DNA of 64,000 nucleotides, taken from Motilimonas eburnea (GTDB lineage: Bacteria > Pseudomonadota > Gammaproteobacteria > Enterobacterales > CBDFNC01). Under the pieces are notes generated by a model. The model saw nothing but the letters and a program-made list of their open reading frames with translations. It was not told the origin of the DNA and ran no database searches. The stretch covers positions 26,443 to 90,442 of the forward strand of contig NZ_JAIMJB010000019.1 of NCBI RefSeq assembly GCF_021295345.1. Reading direction: 5' to 3'. Below are positions 1 to 8,912 of this stretch, one piece after another (position 1 is the stretch's first letter; the number at the start of each line of letters is the position of its first letter). Made by a program: the position numbers and the translations under genes.

Positions 1-381
<381 letters not shown>

Positions 382-383
382 CC

Positions 384-403
384 GCCCTTAGCCGATTAAG
401 GGC
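384..403. terminator. Hairpin between convergent genes
   Basis: GCCCTTA (384-390) pairs with TAAGGGC (397-403) around a 6-base loop, directly after the luxP-like stop codon and before the end of the convergent gene. There is no strong T run, so it is a weak or factor-assisted terminator at best. Confidence 0.4.
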
Positions 404-411
404 TGACTCAG

Positions 412-795
412 TTAAGCTGGGCGTGCATTCTCACGCAGCCAAGCCACGGTTTCAGCGGCAATATTGAACGCGTTGTCACCTAGGGGAATAATCAATTCAG
501 TTTTCGGCGGTAAGGTTTGGATCAAATCGCCACCTTGCACCTGACTGATTTGAGGGCTCAACTCAGCGACATCCACGCCAAACTGAGAAATCACCAACGA
601 CTTCACGCCGGGATTGACTTGTGAAGGCGCGTAAGCAGGGGTGTATTGTTCACCTTGAGCGGTTTTAATGGCATTTAATGGCACGTAAAACACGGTATTT
701 AAAAACACTGGCCACAATTCATTTTGGTCTGTGGTGCCCTGCTCCAATCCTTCGATTAACTTGATAAATTCGGTTTTCTCTCGCGCTGTCATCAT
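412..795 (-). CDS. SseB-like N-terminal-domain protein, hypothetical
   Basis: A 127-residue soluble protein. I prefer the ATG at 795 (or the adjacent one at 792) over the frame start at 825 because AAGGA lies just upstream of the ATG pair. The middle of the protein (L-WPVFLNTVFYVPL followed by a GEQY stretch) resembles the N-terminal half of SseB-type proteins, where a 'FL..L..S..YVP' segment is followed by a GE turn; the second SseB domain is missing. No signal peptide or membrane segment is seen. It is divergent from the LysR gene at 964. The SseB link is a weak pattern match from memory, and the function is unknown. Confidence 0.6.
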   Translation of the reverse strand: MMTAREKTEFIKLIEGLEQGTTDQNELWPVFLNTVFYVPLNAIKTAQGEQYTPAYAPSQVNPGVKSLVISQFGVDVAELSPQISQVQGGDLIQTLPPKTELIIPLGDNAFNIAAETVAWLRENARPA

Positions 796-963
796 GACTT
801 CCTTGTTTGCTATGACTAGCGCCATATTGCACCATCTGAGCGCAACAAAGAAGGCTTAAAACCTTAACTGCCTCACACCTTAATAATAAAGGCAGCATAA
901 TTGATAGGAATTTGGCAAAATTGACCAACGCGACATTGAGCCAACCAGAACAGCAGGCAGGCC

Positions 964-1851
964 ATGAACATCACCTTAAAACAGCTCCGCATTTTTACCA
1001 CCTTGGCCAAAAGTGCCAATATTGGCATCGCCGCACAAAGCCTATGTTTAACCAAACCCGCCGTGAGCATGGCGTTAAAAGAGCTAGAAAACCAGCTCAA
1101 TCAAACCTTATTCGAACGTTTACCCAATCGGTTACGCCTTAACAGCCAAGGTGAGTTGCTGCTGCCACTGGCTCATGAACTCCTGTCGCGCAGTGAAGAA
1201 ATCAGTCAATTATTTGAAAGCCAAGCGCTAACCGGCGAGCTGCACCTAGGTTGCAGTAAAACCATAGGCAATCAGCTCATGCCCGCCATTTTGGCCCAGT
1301 TTCGCCAACAAACCGGCCACCAAAGGCAAAGCCTGCAGATAATGAACAGTCGCGATGTGTGCCAACAAATCGCCAATTACGAGTTAGACCTAGGGCTTAT
1401 TGAGGCCAATGTTTGCTTACCCGGTCAGGTATTGGCGCCTTGGCATCAAGACACCATGTGCATTATTGCCCCACCCAATCACCCTTTAGCACAACAGAAG
1501 CAACTGCCACTTGCCGCATTAGAGCAACAAAACTGGGTGCTGCGTGAAGATGGTTCGGGCAGTCGCGCTTGGTTTAATCGCGAGGTGGCGGCCCATTTAC
1601 AACACTGGCAGCTGACCCTTGAGCTTAACGAGGCCATGGGCATCATTAACTGCGTGGCCCATAATCTGGGCTTATCCTGTATTTCTGAACTGACCGCCAG
1701 CGATGCCTTGCAAAGCGGCAAAGTAGTGGCGCTGGATCTGGCGCAGCCCCTCACTCGCCCGCTGTTTTTGGTGTATCAACAAAACAAACGGCAAAGCCCC
1801 TTGTGCCAGCGCTTTATCGAACATTTACAGCGCTGCGTTGGTGGGCTTTAG
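964..1851 (+). CDS. LysR-family transcriptional regulator
   Basis: A 295-residue protein with the standard LysR layout. An N-terminal winged helix-turn-helix covers about residues 1-60 (LKQLRIFTTLAKSANIGIAA, then KPAVSMALKELE), and a periplasmic-binding-protein-like effector domain covers about 90-290. The start ATG follows an AGGCAGG-like site. It resembles the YeiE/CysB-like branch in the HTH, but that is not enough for a gene name. It is divergent from the SseB-like gene and convergent with a TDT transporter at 2007-2969. LysR proteins often control adjacent transporters, but the convergent order makes the target uncertain. Confidence 0.9.
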   Translation: MNITLKQLRIFTTLAKSANIGIAAQSLCLTKPAVSMALKELENQLNQTLFERLPNRLRLNSQGELLLPLAHELLSRSEEISQLFESQALTGELHLGCSKTIGNQLMPAILAQFRQQTGHQRQSLQIMNSRDVCQQIANYELDLGLIEANVCLPGQVLAPWHQDTMCIIAPPNHPLAQQKQLPLAALEQQNWVLREDGSGSRAWFNREVAAHLQHWQLTLELNEAMGIINCVAHNLGLSCISELTASDALQSGKVVALDLAQPLTRPLFLVYQQNKRQSPLCQRFIEHLQRCVGGL

Positions 1852-1880
1852 CTAGATCATAAAACTCTTAAAACCAAGAC

Positions 1881-1974
1881 CAGTCACATTTTGTTATACG
1901 AAACGCCGTGAAATCATCCCTGATGGCTTAACTCTGCCTCCGTGCGGCAGATATTCGTCTAACAAAACATGACT
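1881..1974. repeat. 94-bp inverted-repeat element
   Basis: A left arm at about 1882-1902 (AGTCACATTTTGTTATACGAA is 21 bases; key block TTTTGTTA) is mirrored at about 1954-1974 (block TAACAAAA) with 18 of 21 positions matching. A small hairpin, CTGCC/GGCAG, sits inside at about 1934-1950. It fills the space between two convergent genes. It could be a bidirectional terminator or a small MITE/REP-like element. Confidence 0.55.
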
Positions 1975-2006
1975 AATTGGCCAACATTAATCACCCATTT
2001 TACAAC

Positions 2007-2969
2007 CTACTTCACTTGAAAGCGGCGCTGACTACGCACTTGGTCGCGCACATAGTGCAGCGCAACATAGCCCACGACTAAGGTAGCGACGATCAGCTCC
2101 AATTTAGCCAACTGAATTAACAGCTGAGCCCAACTTGGGTTATAGCCTTGCTCCAATACAAAGCCAGCCAGTTTAAACAGCGCCGTTGCCCCAATGACGG
2201 TAGGAAAGGTAAAGGCCGCAAAACCGGGGGTAAAAGGTAATTGCAGTAAGCGAAAAAACGCCAAGTACAAAAAGCCGGTCATCAAAATAGCCAGTACCAA
2301 TAAGCCCACTAACAGGTAAATATTCGGCTCGGCAATCAGGTTTAAATACCCCGCCAAACTTAAGCTAGCAGGCGCGGCCAAGATGGCTAAGGTTGGCTTA
2401 GCCGCATCGGGCAAGGCGCCGCAGCAACAAAGGCGAAACAGCATAATCGGCAACAAAATCGCGTAGCAAGTTAAACCAAAATACAACAAGGCCATGGCTA
2501 ATCCATTAAACTGGCTCGTCGGACACGTTAACGCCGCCACAATAATGCCCACCGGCGGTACGAACCAGCTTGGCACCATGTCAGCCAATTTAAACTGGCG
2601 CAGGCGATGGTAACTAAACATCACTAAAAAGGTGATATGCAAAGCAACGGCCGCTAACCAAACCAGTTTCGCCCCTAGCATTTGATGGCTAGCAAAAGTG
2701 CTCGCCACCACCATGCTGGCCATGGCAAACGTCGGCACCACACTGCCCACCACGGGATGAGCTAGATCGGCCAGCAAGCCATCGGGATGCAGCACAAACT
2801 TAATCAACAACACCACCAATAACACCGCAGCCACTTGCGCACTAAGCAACTGAAAATGCGCCACACCCGATGCCATTTGATCCCAACCCCACCCTAAGCT
2901 GGCAATGGCTAACGCCAAGCCCGCCATAGGCGTGTGGAACATCAATGTGCGCTGCTTAATGTGTTTCAT
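2007..2969 (-). CDS. TDT-family (tellurite-resistance/dicarboxylate transporter-like) membrane protein
   Basis: A 320-residue, very hydrophobic protein with about ten membrane helices and the TehA/SLAC1-type opening (FHTPMAGLALAIASLGW), so it belongs to the TDT family of anion/dicarboxylate/tellurite transporters in the inner membrane. I chose the ATG at 2969 because GAGGG lies eight bases upstream; the longer frame begins with a TTG at 2999 with no site. The gene stands alone, with its stop facing the LysR regulator and radD upstream in the same direction. The substrate cannot be told from sequence. Confidence 0.85.
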   Translation of the reverse strand: MKHIKQRTLMFHTPMAGLALAIASLGWGWDQMASGVAHFQLLSAQVAAVLLVVLLIKFVLHPDGLLADLAHPVVGSVVPTFAMASMVVASTFASHQMLGAKLVWLAAVALHITFLVMFSYHRLRQFKLADMVPSWFVPPVGIIVAALTCPTSQFNGLAMALLYFGLTCYAILLPIMLFRLCCCGALPDAAKPTLAILAAPASLSLAGYLNLIAEPNIYLLVGLLVLAILMTGFLYLAFFRLLQLPFTPGFAAFTFPTVIGATALFKLAGFVLEQGYNPSWAQLLIQLAKLELIVATLVVGYVALHYVRDQVRSQRRFQVK

Positions 2970-3040
2970 GGTGTTGCCCTCTGTATTCACTGCTAGCAAG
3001 TGTAGGGCAAACCAAAGAGTAAGAATATTTGAATATTTTT

Positions 3041-3073
3041 AATACAGCGTTAATTTTAAATTAACACTGTATT
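3041..3073. promoter_or_regulatory. Near-perfect 33-bp palindrome between radD and the TDT gene
   Basis: AATACAG..GTTAATTT is mirrored by AAATTAAC..CTGTATT with one mismatch pair and a tiny centre. It lies 8 bases after the radD stop and about 70 bases before the TDT transporter start, both on the minus strand. It could end radD transcription (no clear T run follows) or act as an operator for the transporter gene. Confidence 0.5.
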
Positions 3074-3080
3074 CGCTCAG

Positions 3081-4829
3081 CTACAGCTCATTGGCTTTAC
3101 GATAAGCGCCTTGGTAATCAAAGATTTTATCGCTGATTTGCCAAAAGTGTTTTTGCTTACGGGCAATCACAAAATCCGGTGCGACGAGTTGATCGCTGAG
3201 GGTGAGAACTTGGTTTAAGTTAGTAAACGCTTGCGGCGCTGCGCCTTGGCCACTGCGGCGACCAAATTGCTGATTAAAGATAAAACGCTGGCCTTGATTG
3301 GCCAAGTCAAAATACTCTTCCAGCTCAAGCCCCTGCTCGTCGAAATAGGTGATTTTCAACTTCCCCTTATGCTCGCTGCACACCATGCCGGCACAGCGGA
3401 TCACTAAGGCATCTTTTAATTTTAACGCCGCCTTGAGCTTATCGTCGGGATCCACCAAGGGCTGCTGACATTCGTGGCAAACGCGGGCGGCTATGTCGTT
3501 TTCGGCATTACAATTGGGACAGTTTTTAAAGCGAAAGCGAAAGTCACACAACTCAACCTCGCCTTGCTCGGATTCAAAAAAGCCCTGACAGCGACGACCA
3601 AAATGCTCGGTGACCTTACCTTGGCCGTCGGTTCGCCCCCAAAACACATTGGCAAAACCACAAGCGGGGCACAGCACTTGCACCGGCTCGGTATCACCTG
3701 CGGGTTTCTTTTCGCCCACTTCCGGGGCGTACAAATCATATTGATTGCCCGCATAATCTATCACTAAACAATCTTGCTTGCCCGGCGCTAAGCGCAGCCC
3801 GCGGCCAACAATTTGCTGATACAAGCTCACCGACTCGGTGGGACGCAAAATCGCGATAAAATCCACATGGGGCGCATCAAAGCCGGTGGTCAGTACCGAC
3901 ACATTAACCAAATAGCGGAGGGTTTTGGCTTTAAAGGCTTGGATCAAGGCATCGCGCTCGGGCGTTGGCGTGTCGCCGGTGATCAAAGCGCAAGATTGCC
4001 CCGCTAAGTAACCGGCAATTTCCTTGGCGTGCATCACGGTGGCCGCAAAGATCATCACCCCTTGACGATCTTGCTCATCCGTTAGCTGCCGAATATGCTC
4101 CACTATGCTTAAGGTGGCGCGCTGCTGGCTGCGTAATAAGGTGTTCACCTCGTCGGCCTTATACTCGCCATTGGCGGTGGCCGATAAACTCGAAAAGTCA
4201 TACATGGCCACGCTGACATCAATTTGGGTCGGCGGAGTCAAATACTTATGTTTGATCATATAGCGCAGCGGCAATTCATAAATGCAGCGGCTAAACACCT
4301 TGGCCTCGGTGCTGCGCACCATGCCGTGATAATGGTATTGGTAGATCCAGCCCGTGCCCATGCGATAGGGAGTAGCAGTCAGGCCGAGCACTTTAAGCTG
4401 CGGGTTAAATGCTTTTAGCTGCTTGATCACTTGCTGATATTGACTGGTATCTTGCTCCGACACACGATGGCATTCATCTATGATCAAAAGCGAAAATTCA
4501 TTGGCAAAGGCAGGCAGATTACGCGATACCGATTGCACACTGGCAAAGGTCACCTGATGCTGGGTGTTTTTTTGTTTTAAGCCGGCCGAGAAGATCCCCG
4601 CAGACAAACCATAGCTTTGATACTTAGCATGGTTTTGCTCCACCAGCTCTTTCACATGAGCTAACACCAATACCCGACGCCGCGCCAGTCTGGCTAACTC
4701 GGCGATCACTAAGCTTTTACCCGCCCCCGTTGGCAACACGATCACCGCAGCATCATCACTGCGACGAAAATGGCGCAACGTGGCGTCAACGGCTTCTTGT
4801 TGATAACTGCGTAAGGTGAAGGTGGACAT
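3081..4829 (-). CDS. radD: RadD-type superfamily 2 DNA helicase/ATPase
   Basis: A 582-residue protein that I recognise as RadD (formerly YejH; E. coli 586 residues) from long near-identical stretches. It has Q-motif and Walker A (PTGAGKS, residues 33-39), the DECH box (118-121), the LTATPYR motif III, the C-terminal helicase domain with the QQIVGRGLR motif, and a zinc-binding region (CPACGFAN, later CPNCNAEN and CHEC). RadD acts with RecA in DNA strand exchange and in repair of crossover and double-strand-break intermediates. Start and end match E. coli. It is a single-gene unit between the TDT gene and the NlpE-like gene, all on the same strand. Confidence 0.95.
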   Translation of the reverse strand: MSTFTLRSYQQEAVDATLRHFRRSDDAAVIVLPTGAGKSLVIAELARLARRRVLVLAHVKELVEQNHAKYQSYGLSAGIFSAGLKQKNTQHQVTFASVQSVSRNLPAFANEFSLLIIDECHRVSEQDTSQYQQVIKQLKAFNPQLKVLGLTATPYRMGTGWIYQYHYHGMVRSTEAKVFSRCIYELPLRYMIKHKYLTPPTQIDVSVAMYDFSSLSATANGEYKADEVNTLLRSQQRATLSIVEHIRQLTDEQDRQGVMIFAATVMHAKEIAGYLAGQSCALITGDTPTPERDALIQAFKAKTLRYLVNVSVLTTGFDAPHVDFIAILRPTESVSLYQQIVGRGLRLAPGKQDCLVIDYAGNQYDLYAPEVGEKKPAGDTEPVQVLCPACGFANVFWGRTDGQGKVTEHFGRRCQGFFESEQGEVELCDFRFRFKNCPNCNAENDIAARVCHECQQPLVDPDDKLKAALKLKDALVIRCAGMVCSEHKGKLKITYFDEQGLELEEYFDLANQGQRFIFNQQFGRRSGQGAAPQAFTNLNQVLTLSDQLVAPDFVIARKQKHFWQISDKIFDYQGAYRKANEL

Positions 4830-4910
4830 ATAAACTCAATACTCATCGATGGAGTGAGTATGATACCTAAACGCGTGTTAAGTTGAAAAACGCAAACGCG
4901 CTAAATGCAA

Positions 4911-4944
4911 AAATGCCGCAATGAGTGACCCCTATGCGGCATTT
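4911..4944 (-). terminator. Rho-independent terminator of the NlpE-like gene
   Basis: AAATGCCGCA (4911-4920) pairs perfectly with TGCGGCATTT (4935-4944). Read on the minus strand, the stem is followed by TTTTTGC. It lies 23 bases after the stop of the NlpE-like lipoprotein gene. Confidence 0.8.
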
Positions 4945-4967
4945 AGAATTCATGATGAGAGGCTAGG

Positions 4968-5441
4968 TTATAGCTCTTTATTAATCTGATGGGCTTCGTC
5001 CATCACGCGTTGGCCATTGTCATCCACCAGCCAAAGGCGATTTTCACCCACAAACAGCTGAGTGCCATCTTCAAGGGTGATGGTGTTGCCCGCGTCATTC
5101 CAGTTAAATGGGGCTTCCTCAATCACAGCGGCGCCCATTTTGCCTAGGTAGTTACGGCTTAATGCGTATGTATTGTCAGGCTTTAGCTCAAGTAAAATTT
5201 CAATGCCGTCACAATCTTCACATGGAAGGGTGCCACGGTAGGTGCCGTTCCAATCCAATGATACTTTGGCGCTATCACCAACAGGCAGCTGCGGCTCTGT
5301 TGTTACCTCTGCTACCACCACCTCTTCAACAACGGCTTCGATGACCTCTGGCTCTGGAGTGGGTTGAGTATTGGCTGACTCTGACTGGCAACCAACTAAA
5401 GCTAAGCTACCTAATAAAGGAAAAAGTAATACGCGCTTCAT
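4968..5441 (-). CDS. NlpE N-terminal-domain outer-membrane lipoprotein
   Basis: A 157-residue lipoprotein. The signal sequence ends in a clear lipobox (LALVGC, lipidated Cys18). An acidic, Glu/Val-rich linker follows (about 25-55), then a domain with WNGTYRGTLPCEDCDGIE, the CxxC signature of the NlpE N-terminal domain. NlpE senses lipoprotein trafficking, adhesion and copper stress through the Cpx system in E. coli. Here only the first NlpE domain is present; the OB-fold-like second domain is missing. I chose the ATG at 5441 because AGGAG lies 8 bases upstream. It lies downstream of leuA on the same strand but has its own terminator. Confidence 0.85.
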   Translation of the reverse strand: MKRVLLFPLLGSLALVGCQSESANTQPTPEPEVIEAVVEEVVVAEVTTEPQLPVGDSAKVSLDWNGTYRGTLPCEDCDGIEILLELKPDNTYALSRNYLGKMGAAVIEEAPFNWNDAGNTITLEDGTQLFVGENRLWLVDDNGQRVMDEAHQINKEL

Positions 5442-5536
5442 CTTAATGCTCCTAAATATCGTCATGTCGCAGCATGAATGGCTGCTGTTTAGACAACTTT
5501 AATCGCACAAGGGCTCAGTTAATAGTAGGAAAAACC

Positions 5537-5570
5537 CCTATAGCTCAAGACAATGGTCATAAGCTATAGG
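5537..5570 (-). terminator. Rho-independent terminator of leuA
   Basis: CCTATAGCT (5537-5545) pairs with AGCTATAGG (5562-5570). On the minus strand the stem is followed by GGTTTTTCC. It lies 25 bases past the leuA stop codon. Confidence 0.8.
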
Positions 5571-5595
5571 CGTTGCATTGGGGTAGCAGTGGCAA

Positions 5596-7281
5596 TTAGC
5601 TTGCCTTGGCGATCACGGCTTGCTGGGCGTGATGCAAATTAAGTGCGGTCACGATGGCATTAAATGATGCTGTCATAATATCTTGATGCACCGCGATACC
5701 TAGCACACGAGCATCTTCTATTTTCACTAATAAATAGGTAATGGCTTCGGCTTCAGCGCCCGAGGTCATGGCGTGCTCGGCAAAATCAATCACGTCGATG
5801 CGCAGGCCGGTTTGTTGTTGCAAGCCATTCACAAAGGCATCTAATGCACCGCGACCTATGCCTTCTATGGTTAATTGGCGCGCCGCTTCACCTTGGTAGC
5901 TCAATTCAGCCTTAACATGATCGCTTTGCTTACGCTCGATTTGGTAATCCCCTAAAACATAAGGGCCCGAAGTCGATAGGTAAGTTTGCTTGAACAACTC
6001 GCTGATTTGATTCGGTGACACTTCCGCGCCGGATTGCTCGGCGGTTTTTTGCACCACACCACTAAATTCAATTTGTGCCCAGCGTGGTAATTGCACGCCT
6101 AGCTCGCGCTCTAAGATCCAAGCGATACCGCCCTTGCCTGACTGGCTGTTAATGCGGATCACCTCTTGGTAATCGCGACCTAAATCGGTTGGGTCAATCG
6201 GTAAGTAGGCCACATTCCAAATATCGCCCTCTTGGCGCTGCGCCAAACATTTTTTGATCGCGTCCTGATGACTGCCCGAAAACGCGGTAAACACCAACTC
6301 ACCCGCATAAGGGTGACGAGGATGCACAGGCAATTGGGTACAGGCCTTAACGGTTTGCACCACTTCATCGATGTTTGAAAAATCTAATTCAGGATCAATA
6401 CCTTGGCTGTAGAGGTTCATCGCCATGGTGACCACATCCATATTACCGGTACGCTCACCGTTACCTAATAAGGTGCCTTCGATTCGATCGGCGCCGGCCA
6501 TCACACCTAGCTCCGCAGCGGCCACACCACAGCCACGGTCGTTATGGGTGTGCAAGCTGATGATGATCTGATCGCGTTTCGCTACGTGTTTCACAAACCA
6601 TTCAATTTGGTCGGCATAAACGTTAGGTGTGGCCATCTCAACCGTAGCAGGCAAGTTAATAATCACCTTGTCGTCACCTTCTGGCTGCCAAGTGGCAACT
6701 ACGGCATCACAAATTTCTACCGCAAAGTCTAACTCGGTGCCGGTAAAGCTTTCTGGCGAGTATTGTAAGATCCACTGGGTTTCAGGGTTGGCTTGCGCTA
6801 AGGCTTTGACACATTCGGTGCCTGTTACCGCGATATCGATAATGCCGGCGCGATCTAACTTAAATACCTGCTCGCGCTGTACCGTTGAGGTAGAGTTATA
6901 TAAATGCACCACGGCACGTTTAGCGCCTTTTAACGCTTCAAAGCTGCGCTCAATTAACGCGGGGCGCGCTTGGGTTAACACTTGAATGGTCACATCGTCT
7001 GGGATCTGGTCTTCTTCAATCAACCAACGCACAAAGTCAAAATCAGGCTGTGAGGCCGCGGGAAAGCCAACTTCAATTTCTTTAAAGCCCACTTTCACCA
7101 ATAAAGCCCATAGAACTTTTTTCTGCTCTACCGACATCGGCTCGATCAGCGCTTGGTTGCCATCGCGTAAATCCACGCTACACCAGGTGGGAGCTTGCTC
7201 AATCACCTTATCTGGCCACTCTCTGTTGACCATTTTAATTGGTTTAAACGCTTGATATTTCTTATGGTTAAACGATGACAT
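5596..7281 (-). CDS. leuA: 2-isopropylmalate synthase, LeuA2 type
   Basis: A 561-residue enzyme that condenses acetyl-CoA with 2-oxoisovalerate, the first committed step of leucine synthesis in the cytoplasm. The HMGL-like catalytic barrel spans about residues 25-310 with the metal-site motifs VDLRDGNQ and HTHNDRGCG; the C-terminal LeuA allosteric dimer domain occupies about 430-550. The sequence follows the longer LeuA2 type and not the enterobacterial LeuA type. I chose the ATG at 7281, which has GAGGG six bases upstream, over a TTG at 7299. It stands alone without leuBCD, and I see no Leu-rich leader peptide in the 289 bases upstream. Confidence 0.95.
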   Translation of the reverse strand: MSSFNHKKYQAFKPIKMVNREWPDKVIEQAPTWCSVDLRDGNQALIEPMSVEQKKVLWALLVKVGFKEIEVGFPAASQPDFDFVRWLIEEDQIPDDVTIQVLTQARPALIERSFEALKGAKRAVVHLYNSTSTVQREQVFKLDRAGIIDIAVTGTECVKALAQANPETQWILQYSPESFTGTELDFAVEICDAVVATWQPEGDDKVIINLPATVEMATPNVYADQIEWFVKHVAKRDQIIISLHTHNDRGCGVAAAELGVMAGADRIEGTLLGNGERTGNMDVVTMAMNLYSQGIDPELDFSNIDEVVQTVKACTQLPVHPRHPYAGELVFTAFSGSHQDAIKKCLAQRQEGDIWNVAYLPIDPTDLGRDYQEVIRINSQSGKGGIAWILERELGVQLPRWAQIEFSGVVQKTAEQSGAEVSPNQISELFKQTYLSTSGPYVLGDYQIERKQSDHVKAELSYQGEAARQLTIEGIGRGALDAFVNGLQQQTGLRIDVIDFAEHAMTSGAEAEAITYLLVKIEDARVLGIAVHQDIMTASFNAIVTALNLHHAQQAVIAKAS

Positions 7282-7570
7282 CTGAACCCTCGCCAGCAAA
7301 CTAATAATTATTTTATTGTTGCTAGTATAAAGAGGTAAAACGGCAATATCTTAGCTCATTTTAACCACGCAGGTAAAAATTGAACAATCAGTCACCAATA
7401 ATATAACATTTTAAGCAATAACCAACCCTAACCAAGCATTCTCGTCTTTATGACACCTCTTGGTGGGATATGCTTTACTTAGCATAATTATTATTATTTC
7501 CTAGACACAGGGTTAACTGGGGGCTAAAACCTTATAACCCTTCTCTTAAACATCGATACAAGGCAGTCTT

Positions 7571-8518
7571 ATGGCGGATGATGACGATATTCTGATCTTT
7601 GAGGATGACGAGCCAAGTGATACCACACCTAAGGTGCAAGCCAAGGAAGACCGTTATTGGAAAGTGATGATTGTCGATGATGAGCAAGACATTCATTCCG
7701 TTACCCGTATGGTGACCCATCAGATGCGCTTTATGGATTTGCCCGTTAAGACTCTAAGCGCCTATTCGGGCGCAGAAGCGAAACAGCTGATCAAAGAAAA
7801 TCCCGATACGGCTTTGATGTTTTTAGATGTGGTGATGGAAACCGACCACGCCGGGCTCGACGTGGTAAAGCATGTGCGTAATGAATTACAAAACACGCAA
7901 ACGCGTATCATCTTACGCACCGGCCAACCAGGCCAAGCACCTGAACTCAACGTCATCGTCGAATACGACATTAATGACTATAAAGAGAAGGCCGAGCTCA
8001 CCTCGCAAAAACTACGCACCACCATTTATGCCTCGTTAAGAAACTATCGTGATATTCAAGCGATTGAAATCACCAAACATAATCTTGAGGCCATGATCAA
8101 ATACTCCCACGAGCTATTACATGAGCAAGCCATCCATGACTTTGCGAGCCATGTACTAAGCCAGATGACCACTTTACTGCACCTGGGTGATGATGCCTTA
8201 TATTATCGCACCGCACAAAATAGTGATGATAAGGAAGTACTGGTCGGTATCGGCGAGTTTGCGGCATTCTCTGACAACAAGCTAAGTGAGTTACCAACCG
8301 AGATTCAAGATGAGCTTAACGAAGTGCAGCGCACCCAAAGTAATCTATATTACGGTGATCGCTACGTTGCCTATTTTAAAACGGCGGAAGGCTCTGAGCA
8401 TATTCTCTATTCAAGAGGCAAACCACGTCATGAGTTCTCAGAGTATGATCAACACCTTATAGAAGTTTATTGCCATCATGTGGCGACCGCTTTTAGTGTG
8501 TTTCATCACAAAAAATAA
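7571..8518 (+). CDS. Response regulator with REC and DUF3369 domains
   Basis: A 315-residue cytoplasmic protein. After an acidic N-terminus (residues 1-30) comes a REC receiver domain at about 31-155, with the acidic pair Asp36/Asp37 and phospho-acceptor Asp86 in MFLDVV. A DUF3369 (GAF-like) domain fills about 170-315. In most relatives DUF3369 is followed by a GGDEF, EAL, HD-GYP or kinase module; here the protein ends with DUF3369, so the output is unknown. No sensor kinase gene is adjacent. It is divergent from leuA. The REC assignment is firm; the signalling partner is unknown. Confidence 0.9.
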   Translation: MADDDDILIFEDDEPSDTTPKVQAKEDRYWKVMIVDDEQDIHSVTRMVTHQMRFMDLPVKTLSAYSGAEAKQLIKENPDTALMFLDVVMETDHAGLDVVKHVRNELQNTQTRIILRTGQPGQAPELNVIVEYDINDYKEKAELTSQKLRTTIYASLRNYRDIQAIEITKHNLEAMIKYSHELLHEQAIHDFASHVLSQMTTLLHLGDDALYYRTAQNSDDKEVLVGIGEFAAFSDNKLSELPTEIQDELNEVQRTQSNLYYGDRYVAYFKTAEGSEHILYSRGKPRHEFSEYDQHLIEVYCHHVATAFSVFHHKK

Positions 8519-8619
8519 ACCCTACTCACGGTTTTGCCGCCAACATAGGGGTTATCCCTAATAGTGATTTGGTTTTGTCCTCCATATATTTGAAGCTATC
8601 AATTTAGGAGGACGAACAC

Positions 8620-8811
8620 ATGGCTCACATTATTTTCTACGCTGATTACGACAAAACCACCAAGCAAAAGCAAAAACAGAGAAAAGAAGTGGTGCTAACC
8701 CATCAAAATGACAAGGGTAATAGCTTCCAAGTTAGCCGTGATATGTTAGACGAGGAAATTACCTTTACACCATTATGGGAAACATCGACTCCACCTCGTA
8801 TTAACCTGTAA
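8620..8811 (+). CDS. Small hydrophilic protein, 63 residues
   Basis: Not recognised. It is preceded by an excellent ribosome binding site (TTAGGAGGACGAACAC before ATG), which argues that it is a real, well-translated gene. The protein is hydrophilic, with a Lys/Gln-rich stretch at residues 12-22 and a proline-rich C-terminus; no Cys, signal peptide or membrane segment is seen. It lies between the REC-DUF3369 gene and a solute-binding-protein gene in the same direction, but each gap is about 100 bases, so it may have its own promoter. Confidence 0.7.
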   Translation: MAHIIFYADYDKTTKQKQKQRKEVVLTHQNDKGNSFQVSRDMLDEEITFTPLWETSTPPRINL

Positions 8812-8844
8812 AATTCGATAAAACTGATATAAAACCTTCCTAAT

Positions 8845-8895
8845 ACTGGTCAAAACATAGATAAAAAAGCTATATTTATTTTATCTTTGACCAGT
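8845..8895. promoter_or_regulatory. Long inverted repeat before the solute-binding-protein gene
   Basis: ACTGGTCAAA (8845-8854) is mirrored perfectly by TTTGACCAGT (8886-8895). Inside, AGATAAAA is mirrored by TTTTATCT. The structure ends 17 bases before the start codon at 8913 and 34 bases after the 63-residue gene. It may be a terminator for the small gene, a regulator binding site, or an mRNA hairpin controlling the next gene. Confidence 0.55.
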
Positions 8896-8912
8896 AAGAA
8901 ATCATCAACCCT

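Noticed and set aside
6629..7255. Plus-strand frames inside leuA
   Set aside because: Shadows of leuA in the opposite strand; no independent support.
7282..7570. Leucine attenuator upstream of leuA
   Set aside because: No short leader frame rich in Leu codons and no alternative hairpins were found on the minus strand.
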